Source of the DNA: JAJOKK01 sp965370555
Lineage (GTDB): Bacteria > Bipolaricaulota > Bipolaricaulia > UBA7950 > UBA9294
NCBI GenBank assembly: GCA_965370555.1
Contig: CBDUVB010000004.1
Location: 31,682-95,681 of the forward strand
Length of the DNA: 64,000 nt
Reading direction: 5' to 3'
Positions 1 to 7,966 of the stretch are shown here, piece after piece. Numbering within the stretch: position 1 is the stretch's first letter; every line of letters starts with the position of its first letter. A program made the position numbers and the translations under genes. The notes beneath the pieces were generated by a model. That model was not told where the DNA came from and did not search any database. It saw nothing but the letters and a program-made list of their open reading frames with translations.

Positions 1-619
1 ATCCGACCTTGCCGACAGTAGTTGCATTCTCCAGGAGCAGAGCGTACTTCACAACCGCATCCAAATCGAAGAACTCCACTGCCTCTAGCGATCGCCATAT
101 CTCTTCCCATCCTCCCCCCAGCTCCGGTCGGTCGAGGACATCCACCAGTGTCCGTTCCAGGCTGGTGACCCGAACGGGCACTCCGAGCCGCTCATGTATC
201 TCTACGCTGAAAAATCCCTTCCCCTTCTCCTGAAGCTGCTTAGGCAATCGGACACCACGGAACTCATTCGCGCGGAACGTAGCAGCACGCGTTGCACGCC
301 TAGTCAGGTAGAGGTACAGACTACTAGAGGAGTAAGCCTTGCCATAGAATTGCAAGGCAGTATGGTACCCAAGCACTGCATCATCGGCCATCTTAGCTGC
401 TAGCAGGTAGGGGTCAACTTGGCAAGATGCTGGATTAGAACCTGCTGGGACTATCACGTACAATCCACGACGCGCCCGCAACAAACGCCCCTTCTTCGTA
501 TGATATCGAAGGAGCGACTCCGTCGTTCTTTTACTACCAGGCCTCTGTAGCTGGAGAAATGCTGCGAACTCGCTTGTAGAAAAGACTGGATTTCTCTCGA
601 AGAACCCATGAACGTCCAC
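1..619 (-). CDS. AbiEi-family antitoxin-like protein, 3' end outside window
   Basis: The minus strand is open from a GTG at 619 to the window edge, giving about 206 residues without a stop. An N-terminal winged-helix-like part (residues ~1-60, with a basic RRGLYVIVP segment) is followed by a part containing the VTSLERTLVDVLDRPE motif. This layout matches the AbiEi / type IV antitoxin family, whose members are DNA-binding regulators usually paired with an AbiEii nucleotidyltransferase toxin. The toxin gene would lie just beyond the left edge and is not visible. GTG 619 is preferred because AAGGTGAG sits 4 bases upstream; an in-frame GTG at 628 is possible. Family assignment is by motif memory only. 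Confidence 0.7.
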   Translation of the reverse strand, partial: MDVHGFFERNPVFSTSEFAAFLQLQRPGSKRTTESLLRYHTKKGRLLRARRGLYVIVPAGSNPASCQVDPYLLAAKMADDAVLGYHTALQFYGKAYSSSSLYLYLTRRATRAATFRANEFRGVRLPKQLQEKGKGFFSVEIHERLGVPVRVTSLERTLVDVLDRPELGGGWEEIWRSLEAVEFFDLDAVVKYALLLENATTVGKVG

Positions 620-659
620 TTTACTCACCTTCTTGACATCAAGTAGCACAACCCGCAAG

Positions 660-689
660 ATTGTTACGTATTGTGCTGGCCTTTGTCAA
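660..689 (-). promoter_or_regulatory. Probable sigma70-type promoter of the AbiEi-like gene
   Basis: TTGACA (684-689) is followed after 18 bases by AACAAT (660-665) on the minus strand, about 40 bases ahead of the GTG start at 619. The -35 box is perfect, the -10 box is weaker. Confidence 0.5.
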
Positions 690-977
690 GTAAACGGGGC
701 CACGTTCTGTCACCGCGTTGGCAGATTGACTAATCGCAGTGGACAGCAATGCGCGTATTCCGATTGACCCGAACCGAGCAGAAGAGTTTGTCCCACCATG
801 GGTGCGTCGCCCCGTGATTTGCCACAAAGTTCAAACCGATGAGTTAAGCATTAGGTCCCCGTAATTCCAGAATGAAGAACCGTGGGGGCGGCGTAAAAAA
901 CACCAAGAATAAAGACCTGACACCGGCGCCCTTGCCTGGTGCTGGAAAGGGTTTTTGTGTATCCATATTCCCCCTTA
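690..977. other. Non-coding stretch without recognised content
   Basis: No convincing gene, RNA or repeat is seen. Short open frames lack ribosome-binding sites and family-like composition. Confidence 0.4.
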
Positions 978-1145
978 TCACTCACCCTCCCGGCGCTCTA
1001 GCAAAGCTGGGCCGGGAAGATAGTAGGCTCCGCACCGCTCCCCTTTTAGTTGAAGATAGCCTTCATCTACAAGTCGTTTAAGTTCGTTTTTTGCCGCGTT
1101 GTGGATCACAAGACCAGGCAGTAGGATCGGCCAGGTACTTGACAT
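978..1145 (-). pseudogene. C-terminal winged-helix remnant
   Basis: A 55-residue minus-strand frame ends with a helix-turn-helix-like stretch (AAKNELKRLVDEGYLQ) and a beta-hairpin (LKGERCGAYYLPGP). This resembles the C-terminal winged helix of Fic-family or RecG/AlbA-type proteins. Nothing upstream in this frame looks like the rest of such a protein, so it is read as a leftover of a decayed gene. The identification rests on a short stretch. Confidence 0.4.
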
Positions 1146-1224
1146 CCTCGAGGCAGCTTCTATAATGAACTTGACCTCTACTTATAGTTTGGGTCCTACA
1201 AAGGCTTCGACCGCTGGGCCAATA

Positions 1225-1473
1225 CTAACCAGCGGTCAAACACTTCAGCCTACACTCCCAATGGTTACCACCTTGGTCCTGAGCGGATCTTTTGGACCGC
1301 GGGTTGATCCATGGCAGAGAAAGGCAGAAACACCAAAAATAAAGATCAGGCCCCAATTCTCCTGCATCTTTCAGGGCCCCTGACACCTCAGGTCTAAAGC
1401 GAAATGCCATCACTACCACCAAGATCCCTGCAAGCACAAACACTACTGACAGAATCACCTGTACAAACATCAC
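1225..1473 (-). CDS. Possible small single-span membrane protein
   Basis: The frame begins GTG-ATG and opens with a clear hydrophobic helix (VQVILSVVFVLAGILVVVMA), followed by a polar tail of ~55 residues. GGGGAC lies about 6 bases ahead of the start. The later half has biased, noncoding-looking composition, so the true C terminus may be different or the frame may be spurious. It lies directly downstream of the 413-residue gene at 1504-2745 on the same strand and could be its last cistron. Confidence 0.3.
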   Translation of the reverse strand: MMFVQVILSVVFVLAGILVVVMAFRFRPEVSGALKDAGELGPDLYFWCFCLSLPWINPRSKRSAQDQGGNHWECRLKCLTAG

Positions 1474-1503
1474 GAAGTCCCCAACATCGAAACCGAAACC
1501 CGT

Positions 1504-2745
1504 TCAACACCCTCCTTTCGATACTCGATTAGTCCCATGTCTCGACACCTTCTTCTGCAGAGTTCGGAAGAGGCGGCGAATTGGGAAGGCCTCCATTAGC
1601 AGGCCTCGCTGCTTGGCACCATGAAGATAGGCGACCGGAGATGTATCCAGCGCATCTGCAATCGCGTTCCTCTCACGGATCGCATGTTTCGTTATTTCCA
1701 AGACAAGCGGAGCTCCGATCCCAACTGCTTTCCACCATACTGGGATCTCGGAGGCAAAGGCCATCCCTCCAATCGCCTCAACGAATGGACTCGACTCGGT
1801 CTTGAGCACCACATCGACCTTATTGAACACTGCTTTGAGTCTGCGGCGCCTGAGCTTGGATGCCAACTCGTGCCGTTGGATATCCATGTCGTGCATGAAT
1901 CGCCGCAGGCATCTGAGTACTGCGGCCTCATCGCTTGCGGAAGCTACTTCAAGCGCCAACTCATCAATCAGCAGGCGGAAACGTGCGTAGCGTTCCCAAT
2001 GGCGTTCTTTGAATCGGACGATGTCCTCAATGCGCGTGTCATGCGCAGGCATCGGAAACGCGTTCGATAGAACGAGCCCAAGCACAGGGGCGCTACTCGT
2101 CTGTGCCGAAGACGAGTACAGCAGTTGTCCGATAGCCATAGCGTCCGTGCTCGGCACGTAACGTTCTGCCTCGAAGGCACTGTAGTCACGAGCCAATAGC
2201 CCCCAATGAAGCGCATTTCGAAGAACGGCGTGGCGCCTTGCTTCATCAACGGAAACGTTGAGCCGTTTGGCAAGTCTTGTTTGCACTTTCCCGTGGAGAC
2301 CCAGGTCGGCTACCTCCTCCAAATGCTTCCGGACCGCTTCTTCAAGAGTGATCCCTTCCTCTGTCGCTTTGACCTGCGATTGGAGGATGGTAACACTGTC
2401 CGCTAGCCAAGCCCGAATCGCTTCTCCGGTAGGGCTTGTCTGAATCGCCTTGGCCAGGGGAGTCTCCATCAGAGCGGCGCGCTCCCTGTCACGTTCTGTC
2501 TGTGCATCTAGGATCGGTGGCACGAAGAGGCAGTCTGGCTTCAGTGGAGAGAGCAACCCCTCTCGAATGAGGAATGCAATGTCAGGGACAAGCAAGCAGA
2601 GCGCATCAACCCAGCGCTCATCCGCAAAGAGCGCTAAGCCATCCCAGTACAGGAGGCCCTGTCGAAGCCACAGCCCTGACGGAATGGTCATGAATGGAAA
2701 GTGCAAAAGCTGTTGGCTTGTCAAATCGACGTATAACTTGCTCAT
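1504..2745 (-). CDS. Hypothetical protein, 413 aa, linked to a small repeat-borne gene
   Basis: I do not recognise the family. The protein is mainly alpha-helical with several charged helices (residues ~85-150 and ~250-320) and a basic C-terminal tail; there is no signal peptide. Near residue 345 a short hydrophobic stretch (WWKAVGIGAPLVLEITKHA) could be an amphipathic or membrane-associated helix. Its ATG overlaps the stop of the small gene at 2742-3104 by four bases, so the two are translationally coupled. The same small gene precedes the helicase at 3228-6395, which suggests that this protein and the helicase are alternative downstream partners of one small component. Function unknown; a role in defence is only inferred from the neighbours. 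Confidence 0.75.
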   Translation of the reverse strand: MSKLYVDLTSQQLLHFPFMTIPSGLWLRQGLLYWDGLALFADERWVDALCLLVPDIAFLIREGLLSPLKPDCLFVPPILDAQTERDRERAALMETPLAKAIQTSPTGEAIRAWLADSVTILQSQVKATEEGITLEEAVRKHLEEVADLGLHGKVQTRLAKRLNVSVDEARRHAVLRNALHWGLLARDYSAFEAERYVPSTDAMAIGQLLYSSSAQTSSAPVLGLVLSNAFPMPAHDTRIEDIVRFKERHWERYARFRLLIDELALEVASASDEAAVLRCLRRFMHDMDIQRHELASKLRRRRLKAVFNKVDVVLKTESSPFVEAIGGMAFASEIPVWWKAVGIGAPLVLEITKHAIRERNAIADALDTSPVAYLHGAKQRGLLMEAFPIRRLFRTLQKKVSRHGTNRVSKGGC

Positions 2746-3104
2746 CCTTCCTTAGACACTTCCTTGGGCGGGTGGATGTAGGACGGCCAGTTGGGGGGCT
2801 TGGGTTGGCCGGGTTTCCATTCGGGAAAACGTAGGAAGTTGCCGTGTTCGTCTGCGGACAGACCGGGGGGCGGGTCGAGGAGGGTCTTGTACGATTCGCC
2901 CAAGTAGATGGCGTGTTGGAACGCATCGTAGATGCCAAGGATTTGAAGCTTGGTGCGGTATTCGCCGTAGTGACAAAGCTCTTTCTCTCCGGGGAAGCGC
3001 AGGAGTAGGTCTTCCACTGCAACATCAAAACATGTCCTCGGGCGAACATTTCTCTCCGGAGCCTCAACCTCTCTTGTAATGACCTGTTCTGTTCTCACCC
3101 TCAC
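2742..3104 (-). CDS. Small conserved protein heading a cassette, copy 1
   Basis: A 120-residue protein of unrecognised family. Its core contains an acidic/hydrophobic helix (FDVAVEDLLLRFPGE), a tyrosine-rich stretch (HYGEYRTKLQILGIYDAF) and a proline-rich C terminus. The start is GTG with AAAGGA seven bases upstream. The copy at 6392-6751 is nearly identical in the middle: 258 bases (2785-3042) match without a change, while both ends of the two proteins differ. Its stop overlaps the ATG of the 413-residue gene. The repeated pairing with different following genes suggests an adaptor or regulator of whatever follows. No function can be assigned. Confidence 0.8.
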   Translation of the reverse strand: MRVRTEQVITREVEAPERNVRPRTCFDVAVEDLLLRFPGEKELCHYGEYRTKLQILGIYDAFQHAIYLGESYKTLLDPPPGLSADEHGNFLRFPEWKPGQPKPPNWPSYIHPPKEVSKEG

Positions 3105-3227
3105 AGTCCCGTCCTTTCTATCCGATACATAGGCCGCCTATTCACCGTATTTCCTCACCCTCACCCGTTTACTCATTCATTGTACAAGATTCTCACCCGC
3201 GGTGTGAAGCCGGATCAATGCTGACAG
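2785..3227. repeat. Cassette-head direct repeat, copy 1
   Basis: About 440 bases recur in the same orientation at 6432-6866. The first 258 bases are identical between copies; the remainder, with the promoter and leader, is similar with small substitutions and one short deletion. The repeat covers most of the small gene, its ribosome-binding site, promoter and upstream flank, and ends right at the 3' end of the helicase gene. The helicase gene is therefore bracketed by two direct repeats. Confidence 0.9.
3179..3208 (-). promoter_or_regulatory. Promoter in cassette-head repeat, copy 1
   Basis: TTCACA (3203-3208), an 18-base spacer and TACAAT (3179-3184) lie about 75 bases ahead of the small gene. 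The same boxes with the same spacing occur in the second repeat copy. Confidence 0.6.
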
Positions 3228-6200
3228 CTAATCTTGAGTTTTGAATCTGGAACCTTGAATCACCTTGCGGCCCCTCTCCGTGAGCCGGTACTTCTGCTTG
3301 CTGCTGCGGGGTTTGTCAAGAATTGTCATCTCGATAAGTCCCGCTTCAATAGCAGGTTGAAGATAGCGGTCCCCGAAGTTCGCTTGACCTTTCAGTCCAA
3401 GCGCAGTTTGGGACTGAGAGCGGGTCATTGTGTTAGTTCCCAATACCTCCAAGAGACGACGCACTTCACCTGCAACTTCACCCGTGACTTCACCTACGAC
3501 TTCTTTCGTGACTTGTGGGGTATCGGGCAAGGCGGCGGGCAGAGTCCCATCGGCAATGCTGTCAAGCTTGCGACGACGAGATCGAATTGCGCTCGGTTGC
3601 CTCCCAAGGATTTCAGCAATAGTTGAGATGGGCACTTTCTCCTTAAGTAATTGGAGAAGCTCCTGCTCCTCATGCTCAGTCCATCTTGAATAGGCATTAG
3701 GGTACTTTTCCTTGATGCGCGCCAATTTTTGATGATACACCGAGTGTTCGAATTCTGTATCTTTGCGTGCGTTGGCGGGTGCTACATAGCTCTGGCTTGG
3801 CGGTTGAGCCTTTTGTTCATCGGTGGTTCTCGAAGAGCTAGGGCGAGATCGAATGTGCTTCCTGGGACGATACCCGCATAGGTTGCACTCGCGCCATGGT
3901 CCGTATTCCCCTGACATCTTGATAAGGACACCGGTTTCACACCTCGGACATTTCTCAAGAAGTGTCTCCTCCAGCACATCAATCTGGTTGACTTGTTTAT
4001 CGTTTACTAGCTCACGAATGAATTCGGAAGTGTGGGTTTGATCAGAGATAAGAAAAGCCTCTCGCCGAGCTCGCGTTAAGGCCACATAGAAAAGCCTTCT
4101 CTCCTCGGCATTGGGGAATGATTCGCTGTGCGAGAGCATGAGCTCAATAACTGGATCTTCTGAGATCTCGGAAGGCAACCCGTATCCACGTGAGTCGGAG
4201 ATCACGTCATCGATAATTACATAGTCGGCCTCCAACCCTTTACTCTTATGGATTGTTCTGAATGCGAACCTCAGAAAAGGGAACCGTGCTTGTAAACGTG
4301 CTATCAGGGCTCTTTTCGCTTTGCTATGCGTGTGGTTGTACCTGCCTAGCACAAAGACAGAAGCGGGGGTACCCATGGCATGCTCGGCGATCATCTCAAC
4401 AGCTCTAACAAGCGGGGCTTCCCCGCCTTTTTCGTCCTTGCTTGCAAGCAGGAGATGCACTGATTTCTTGCCAGCCGGACGCTTGCAGGTAAGCCTTTTC
4501 CTGATCTGGTATGGATTTTTCAACACGAACTTTGAGCTAAGTTCCTCGATGTTAGGCCCGAAGCGAAAAGTCTCAGGTAGAACGGCCTGCTTATGAAAAC
4601 CGAAGTCGTCGTCGAAATGCGTCATAACGCTTACATCAGCGCCAGCAAATCGATAGATTGATTGCCAATCGTCACCCACGCAAAAGAGTCGTGGTTGATC
4701 TGCGTTGTCAAGAATTGCCTTCAGGAAGCGTACCTTAGCAGGGGAGACATCCTGAAACTCGTCAACAAGGACATATCGGCAACACAGCGAGACTCGCCCG
4801 CTGTCCAGCACCTGCTTTCCGCCGTGAATCATGTCGTGGAAGTCGATCTCATTACAGCACCGCAGTTCTGTCTCATACACCTCAAGGATTCTGGCGAAGA
4901 TCTGAAGGATGGCCTGTGCTCGGTGCGATTGTGCGGCTGGAGCAGTGAAGAGCTCGGCCAGCTCATGTGCGCCTTCTTTGTAGAGATTCAGGAAAGTGGC
5001 AAACAGGTTCGCTAAGCGCGTCACGCGACCACTTTTGTTGAACCTAGTCAGCATCTCACTGCGGCTCCTCGGTTTGAACTCCACACCCAGCTTGTTCAAC
5101 TTCTCCGCTAGATTCGGTTCAAGGACACCTTCCTTTGCTTCCCACGAGTAGGATTCAATGAGCTTTGTTCCATGTTCACGATGCAGTAGCCGCTTCCAGG
5201 ACATGCCGTCCTTGTAATCCTCTGCATCCCGCCCCTGGAGAAAGCCAGGGTTGCCTTGTCGATCAATCCCGAAGTGTTCAATGTAGATTCCGTAATCGAG
5301 TAGGTAAAAGTCTGGTTTATACTGCTGGCGACCTGGAGCTGTTGTTTTGCGTTCGTATTTTCTTTCATATTCATACCTAATACCTTGAGAGAACAAGAAA
5401 TTTGCGATACGAACCTCTTCGAAGCTCCGAAGTTTCTTGCCTTCTAGAAGAGCACGCGGCTCATGTGCTCGGATGTACTCCCAGTACTCCTTCTTCGAAC
5501 GGCAATCGAGCCATAACTTCGCAGGCGAAAGGTCATTAAGCAGGAAGTTGAACAGTTCTTGCTCGGCAGGATCCGCAAGCATCTCTCGGATCAACCCCTC
5601 GATGAACTGCACGAGAGCTTTGTTATCCTCTGCAAGCTTTGAAGCTGACAACCTCTCAGTCCCAACTTCGGCCATGAGAGAGCGACCGAAGCTGTGAAAC
5701 GTGTATACCTCAACCCCTAGACCTCGGAGTCCTTCTCGCATCTCGCCAGCAACGTCTCTGCCAAACGATAACACAAGAAGGTCCTCGGAAGTGGCTGTTC
5801 CGGAGAGCACGAGGGACCGCGCCTTGGCGAGGAGTGTTGTTGTCTTGCCCGTCCCCGCGCCCGCAATCACAAGCGTACGGTCCTCGTCATGCAGAATGGC
5901 TCTTTCCTGTTCCTCGGTCAGAGGATAGTTCATAAGAGACTGGAGCAGCTCTCCGTGCTCTACGCGTTTTCGCTCTACGAACTCATAATTCCGGTCATCG
6001 ATCTCCGGGCGAGCATCGACAATTCGGCTGAGAAACATGGCAGAAAGTGCGGCCTCGCCTTCCGGCAACCCAAGGATTGCCTTCTCAAGTAGCTCCTTTC
6101 CAATGATGTTCTTTGAGGTTTTCAACCAGTCCCGATGCTCACTGTTTCTGAAGTAGTCATTCTTGGAAAGGAGGTTATCAAAGACCTGATTGGCCTCGCG

Positions 6201-6395
6201 AACCTGTGGCAGTAACCCCAGGAATAGTTCTGCTGCATGCTCACGATGAACCGCAACTTCCAGGATGTCCATACACAACCTGTGAAGCACTCTATTCCGC
6301 GCGGCCGTGGTGTTTGTAGCGATCCAGATGTTACGGGAAAGATAGAGAAGCAATAACACTGCAGCGAGCACACCTAATGCAATGCCCATGATCAA
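3228..6395 (-). CDS. UvrD/Rep-type superfamily 1 helicase with nuclease-like insert, zinc ribbon and C-terminal DNA-binding modules
   Basis: A 1055-residue protein. Visible parts in order: N-terminal membrane-type helix (residues ~4-20); helicase Q-motif region and Walker A AGAGTGKT (178-185); a PD-(D/E)xK-like insert as in helicase IV relatives (FEEVRIANFLF near 325-335, PDF at 361-363, YIEHFG at 371-376); Walker B VDEFQD and a GDDWQSIYRF motif; late helicase motifs with ALTRARREAF; a four-cysteine zinc ribbon (CPRC...CNLC); a Myb/SANT-like helix-turn-helix (WTEHEEQELLQLL); an EVTGEV repeat followed by a winged helix. Known family members unwind DNA using ATP. The N-terminal helix suggests membrane attachment, which is unusual. 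Its start overlaps the small gene at 6392-6751 by four bases. A genome-defence role is inference. Confidence 0.85.
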   Translation of the reverse strand: MIMGIALGVLAAVLLLLYLSRNIWIATNTTAARNRVLHRLCMDILEVAVHREHAAELFLGLLPQVREANQVFDNLLSKNDYFRNSEHRDWLKTSKNIIGKELLEKAILGLPEGEAALSAMFLSRIVDARPEIDDRNYEFVERKRVEHGELLQSLMNYPLTEEQERAILHDEDRTLVIAGAGTGKTTTLLAKARSLVLSGTATSEDLLVLSFGRDVAGEMREGLRGLGVEVYTFHSFGRSLMAEVGTERLSASKLAEDNKALVQFIEGLIREMLADPAEQELFNFLLNDLSPAKLWLDCRSKKEYWEYIRAHEPRALLEGKKLRSFEEVRIANFLFSQGIRYEYERKYERKTTAPGRQQYKPDFYLLDYGIYIEHFGIDRQGNPGFLQGRDAEDYKDGMSWKRLLHREHGTKLIESYSWEAKEGVLEPNLAEKLNKLGVEFKPRSRSEMLTRFNKSGRVTRLANLFATFLNLYKEGAHELAELFTAPAAQSHRAQAILQIFARILEVYETELRCCNEIDFHDMIHGGKQVLDSGRVSLCCRYVLVDEFQDVSPAKVRFLKAILDNADQPRLFCVGDDWQSIYRFAGADVSVMTHFDDDFGFHKQAVLPETFRFGPNIEELSSKFVLKNPYQIRKRLTCKRPAGKKSVHLLLASKDEKGGEAPLVRAVEMIAEHAMGTPASVFVLGRYNHTHSKAKRALIARLQARFPFLRFAFRTIHKSKGLEADYVIIDDVISDSRGYGLPSEISEDPVIELMLSHSESFPNAEERRLFYVALTRARREAFLISDQTHTSEFIRELVNDKQVNQIDVLEETLLEKCPRCETGVLIKMSGEYGPWRECNLCGYRPRKHIRSRPSSSRTTDEQKAQPPSQSYVAPANARKDTEFEHSVYHQKLARIKEKYPNAYSRWTEHEEQELLQLLKEKVPISTIAEILGRQPSAIRSRRRKLDSIADGTLPAALPDTPQVTKEVVGEVTGEVAGEVRRLLEVLGTNTMTRSQSQTALGLKGQANFGDRYLQPAIEAGLIEMTILDKPRSSKQKYRLTERGRKVIQGSRFKTQD

Positions 6396-6751
6396 TGTTC
6401 TGCTACCTCCTTAGGGGAATAGACATGGGGAGGCCAGTTGGGGGGCTTGGGTTGGCCGGGTTTCCATTCGGGAAAACGTAGGAAGTTGCCGTGTTCGTCT
6501 GCGGACAGACCGGGGGGCGGGTCGAGGAGGGTCTTGTACGATTCGCCCAAGTAGATGGCGTGTTGGAACGCATCGTAGATGCCAAGGATTTGAAGCTTGG
6601 TGCGGTATTCGCCGTAGTGACAAAGCTCTTTCTCTCCGGGGAAGCGCAGGAGTAGGTCTTCCACTGCAACATCAAAACATGTCCTCGGGTAAACGTTTCG
6701 CTCCGAGGCCTCAACCTCTCTTGTAATGACCTGTTGCGATCCCACCCTCAC
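6392..6751 (-). CDS. Small conserved protein heading a cassette, copy 2
   Basis: A 119-residue paralogue of the protein at 2742-3104, with the same GTG start and AAAGGA ribosome-binding site. The central part is identical at DNA level; the first ~25 and last ~14 residues differ. It is coupled by a four-base overlap to the helicase gene. The perfect identity of the core against changed ends indicates recent duplication or ongoing gene conversion between copies. Function unknown. Confidence 0.8.
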   Translation of the reverse strand: MRVGSQQVITREVEASERNVYPRTCFDVAVEDLLLRFPGEKELCHYGEYRTKLQILGIYDAFQHAIYLGESYKTLLDPPPGLSADEHGNFLRFPEWKPGQPKPPNWPPHVYSPKEVAEH

Positions 6752-6866
6752 AGTCCCATCCTTTCTATCCGATACATAGACCGCCTATTCGCTCACCCTC
6801 ACCCGTTTACTCATTCATTGTACAAGATTCTCACCTGCGGTGTGAAGCCGGATCGATGCTGACATC
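6432..6866. repeat. Cassette-head direct repeat, copy 2
   Basis: Second copy of the repeat described at 2785-3227; identical over 6432-6689. It lies upstream of and partly inside the small gene that precedes the helicase. Confidence 0.9.
6817..6846 (-). promoter_or_regulatory. Promoter in cassette-head repeat, copy 2
   Basis: TTCACA (6841-6846), 18 bases, TACAAT (6817-6822) on the minus strand, matching the first repeat copy. It would drive the small gene and the helicase. Confidence 0.6.
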
Positions 6867-7060
6867 TCCTTGACTGACAATAACTTGCATTGTGCTTTAC
6901 ATAATGGAGCAAAAGTCGTGCGTTCACGTGGTTTTGGGGGATGATTCCCTTGTCCCATGGTCCTGACAAGGTGAGATAGGCTGTTTTCGGGCTCGCTTCA
7001 TCCCTCACAGGAACATCATTCGCTGTTCACGGGAACTTCATAAGTGTGGCGTATAGTTAC

Positions 7061-7146
7061 GGTGTGCGAGCAGAGTATCGCACCTCCTTACAGGCAAGAA
7101 AAGTTTGCAAGCAAGCGCAAGGCCCCGAAAGGGGCCTTGCGCTTTT
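7061..7146 (+). ncRNA. Candidate small RNA ending in a strong terminator
   Basis: No gene precedes the terminator at 7113-7146 on the plus strand. Upstream lies a second hairpin (GGTGTGCGA at 7061-7069 with TCGCACC at 7078-7084) and a TATAGT box at 7052-7057. Together this could be a transcript of about 85 nt. The segment CACCTCCTTA (7081-7090) resembles the anti-Shine-Dalgarno tail of 16S rRNA. I know no family that it belongs to. Only structure supports it. Confidence 0.35.
7113..7146 (+). terminator. Rho-independent terminator
   Basis: A perfect 14-bp stem (7113-7126 with 7131-7144) closed by a GAAA tetraloop and followed by a short T run on the plus strand. The gap 6867-7357 holds only this element and the candidate small RNA. 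Confidence 0.7.
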
Positions 7147-7357
7147 AACACCTTTGTATCCCCACCAGTAGGACACCACGCCACAGTAGTTGCACGAGTT
7201 TTCACGATTGCGACCGCGCTTGTCCAGGACGTGTAAGTAACAGATGTCACATTCCTTGGAGTCTCGTACCCTAGGCATCATCTCGTTGCGTCTATAACTT
7301 AGTGGGTGAAAAGCATCTTCTCGTATGTCTTTCTGAGAACAGAAGAGGAGGTTCACG

Positions 7358-7648
7358 ATGTGCACGGAATGGTGCTATATTCGGTTGGTCACTTGCGTTG
7401 CCCTGATTCTGATGTTCATGGGTTCAGCAAGGGAATTTGCTCAGGAGAAAGCCACAATTGTGCCTCGCATGTCAGAGGAACATGTCTCTCAGATGTGGGG
7501 AAGCCCTCATCGAATTGTTACCTCAGGCGCGGGAGGTGGAGGAGATAGTCTGAAGGAAAACAGTTACGTTTGGATCTACTACAATCCTTATCGGGTAGTG
7601 TTTTACAAAAACGGTGCCGTCACGTATTGCGTTAAATCGGAAGGATAG
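7358..7648 (+). CDS. Small exported protein, SmpA/BamE-like fold possible
   Basis: A 96-residue protein. Residues ~8-28 form a signal peptide or membrane anchor (RLVTCVALILMFMGSA) after a short N terminus containing cysteines. The mature part has MSEEHVSQMWGSPHRIV followed by a YVWIYYNPYRVVFYKNGAV strand-rich end, the pattern of small SmpA/OmlA-type envelope proteins in which a helix pair precedes a three-stranded sheet. AGGAGG sits six bases upstream of the ATG. It stands alone, with a terminator upstream and repeats downstream. The fold assignment is by pattern only. Confidence 0.6.
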   Translation: MCTEWCYIRLVTCVALILMFMGSAREFAQEKATIVPRMSEEHVSQMWGSPHRIVTSGAGGGGDSLKENSYVWIYYNPYRVVFYKNGAVTYCVKSEG

Positions 7649-7746
7649 GCCCCTCAGATTCTCCAGCTTCTTCCCTTACTGTTTTGACGCCTCATGCGCC
7701 TGGCCCTGCCTTCGGAGGAATAAAGAAATCCCTTGAAATTGACTAT

Positions 7747-7767
7747 CCCCGTAGCAAGACTACGGGG
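7747..7767. repeat. Mini-palindrome with GCAAGAC loop, copy 1
   Basis: CCCCGTA and TACGGGG form a 7-bp stem around the loop GCAAGAC. The gap 7649-7966 carries this and a second copy at 7867-7887. Confidence 0.6.
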
Positions 7768-7866
7768 TATTCCGCCAATTTCATTTTGACCTGAAGGTCA
7801 AAACCAGGATTTCATTATTTCACCTCACCCCGACCCTCTCCTATCAAGGAGAGGGGTATAAGGAAA

Positions 7867-7887
7867 CCCTGTGGCAAGACCACAGGG
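7867..7887. repeat. Mini-palindrome with GCAAGAC loop, copy 2
   Basis: CCCTGTG and CACAGGG enclose the same GCAAGAC loop as at 7747-7767. Two stem positions differ between copies but pairing is kept on both sides. Confidence 0.6.
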
Positions 7888-7915
7888 AATCTCAAGTTGA
7901 ATGATCTGGAGATTG

Positions 7916-7960
7916 GGAGGTTCAATCATTCAATCACTCACTCGCTCAATCACTCAATCC
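7916..7960. repeat. Degenerate AATCACTC simple repeat
   Basis: Tandem short units of the type CAATCATT/CAATCACT. A matching tract preceded by similar sequence (AGATTGGGAG) occurs at 11286-11345. Confidence 0.6.
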
Positions 7961-7966
7961 TGTTCC

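Noticed and set aside
639..827. 62-codon minus-strand frame upstream of the AbiEi-like gene
   Set aside because: It overlaps the promoter of that gene, has no ribosome-binding site and shows no recognisable composition.
3228..6395. Helicase as an IS- or prophage-borne gene
   Set aside because: No transposase, integrase, terminal repeats of an IS or phage genes are present; the flanking direct repeats belong to the small-gene header.
6811..7008. 65-codon minus-strand frame between helicase header and terminator
   Set aside because: It overlaps the repeated promoter region and has no supporting signal.
7081..7090. CACCTCCTTA as a 16S rRNA 3' end
   Set aside because: Only ten bases match and no other rRNA sequence is nearby.
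7057..7365. Minus-strand 102-codon frame with CxxC-like pairs, a possible zinc-ribbon protein
   Set aside because: The frame runs through a perfect terminator hairpin, has no good ribosome-binding site, and overlaps the signal region of the gene at 7358.
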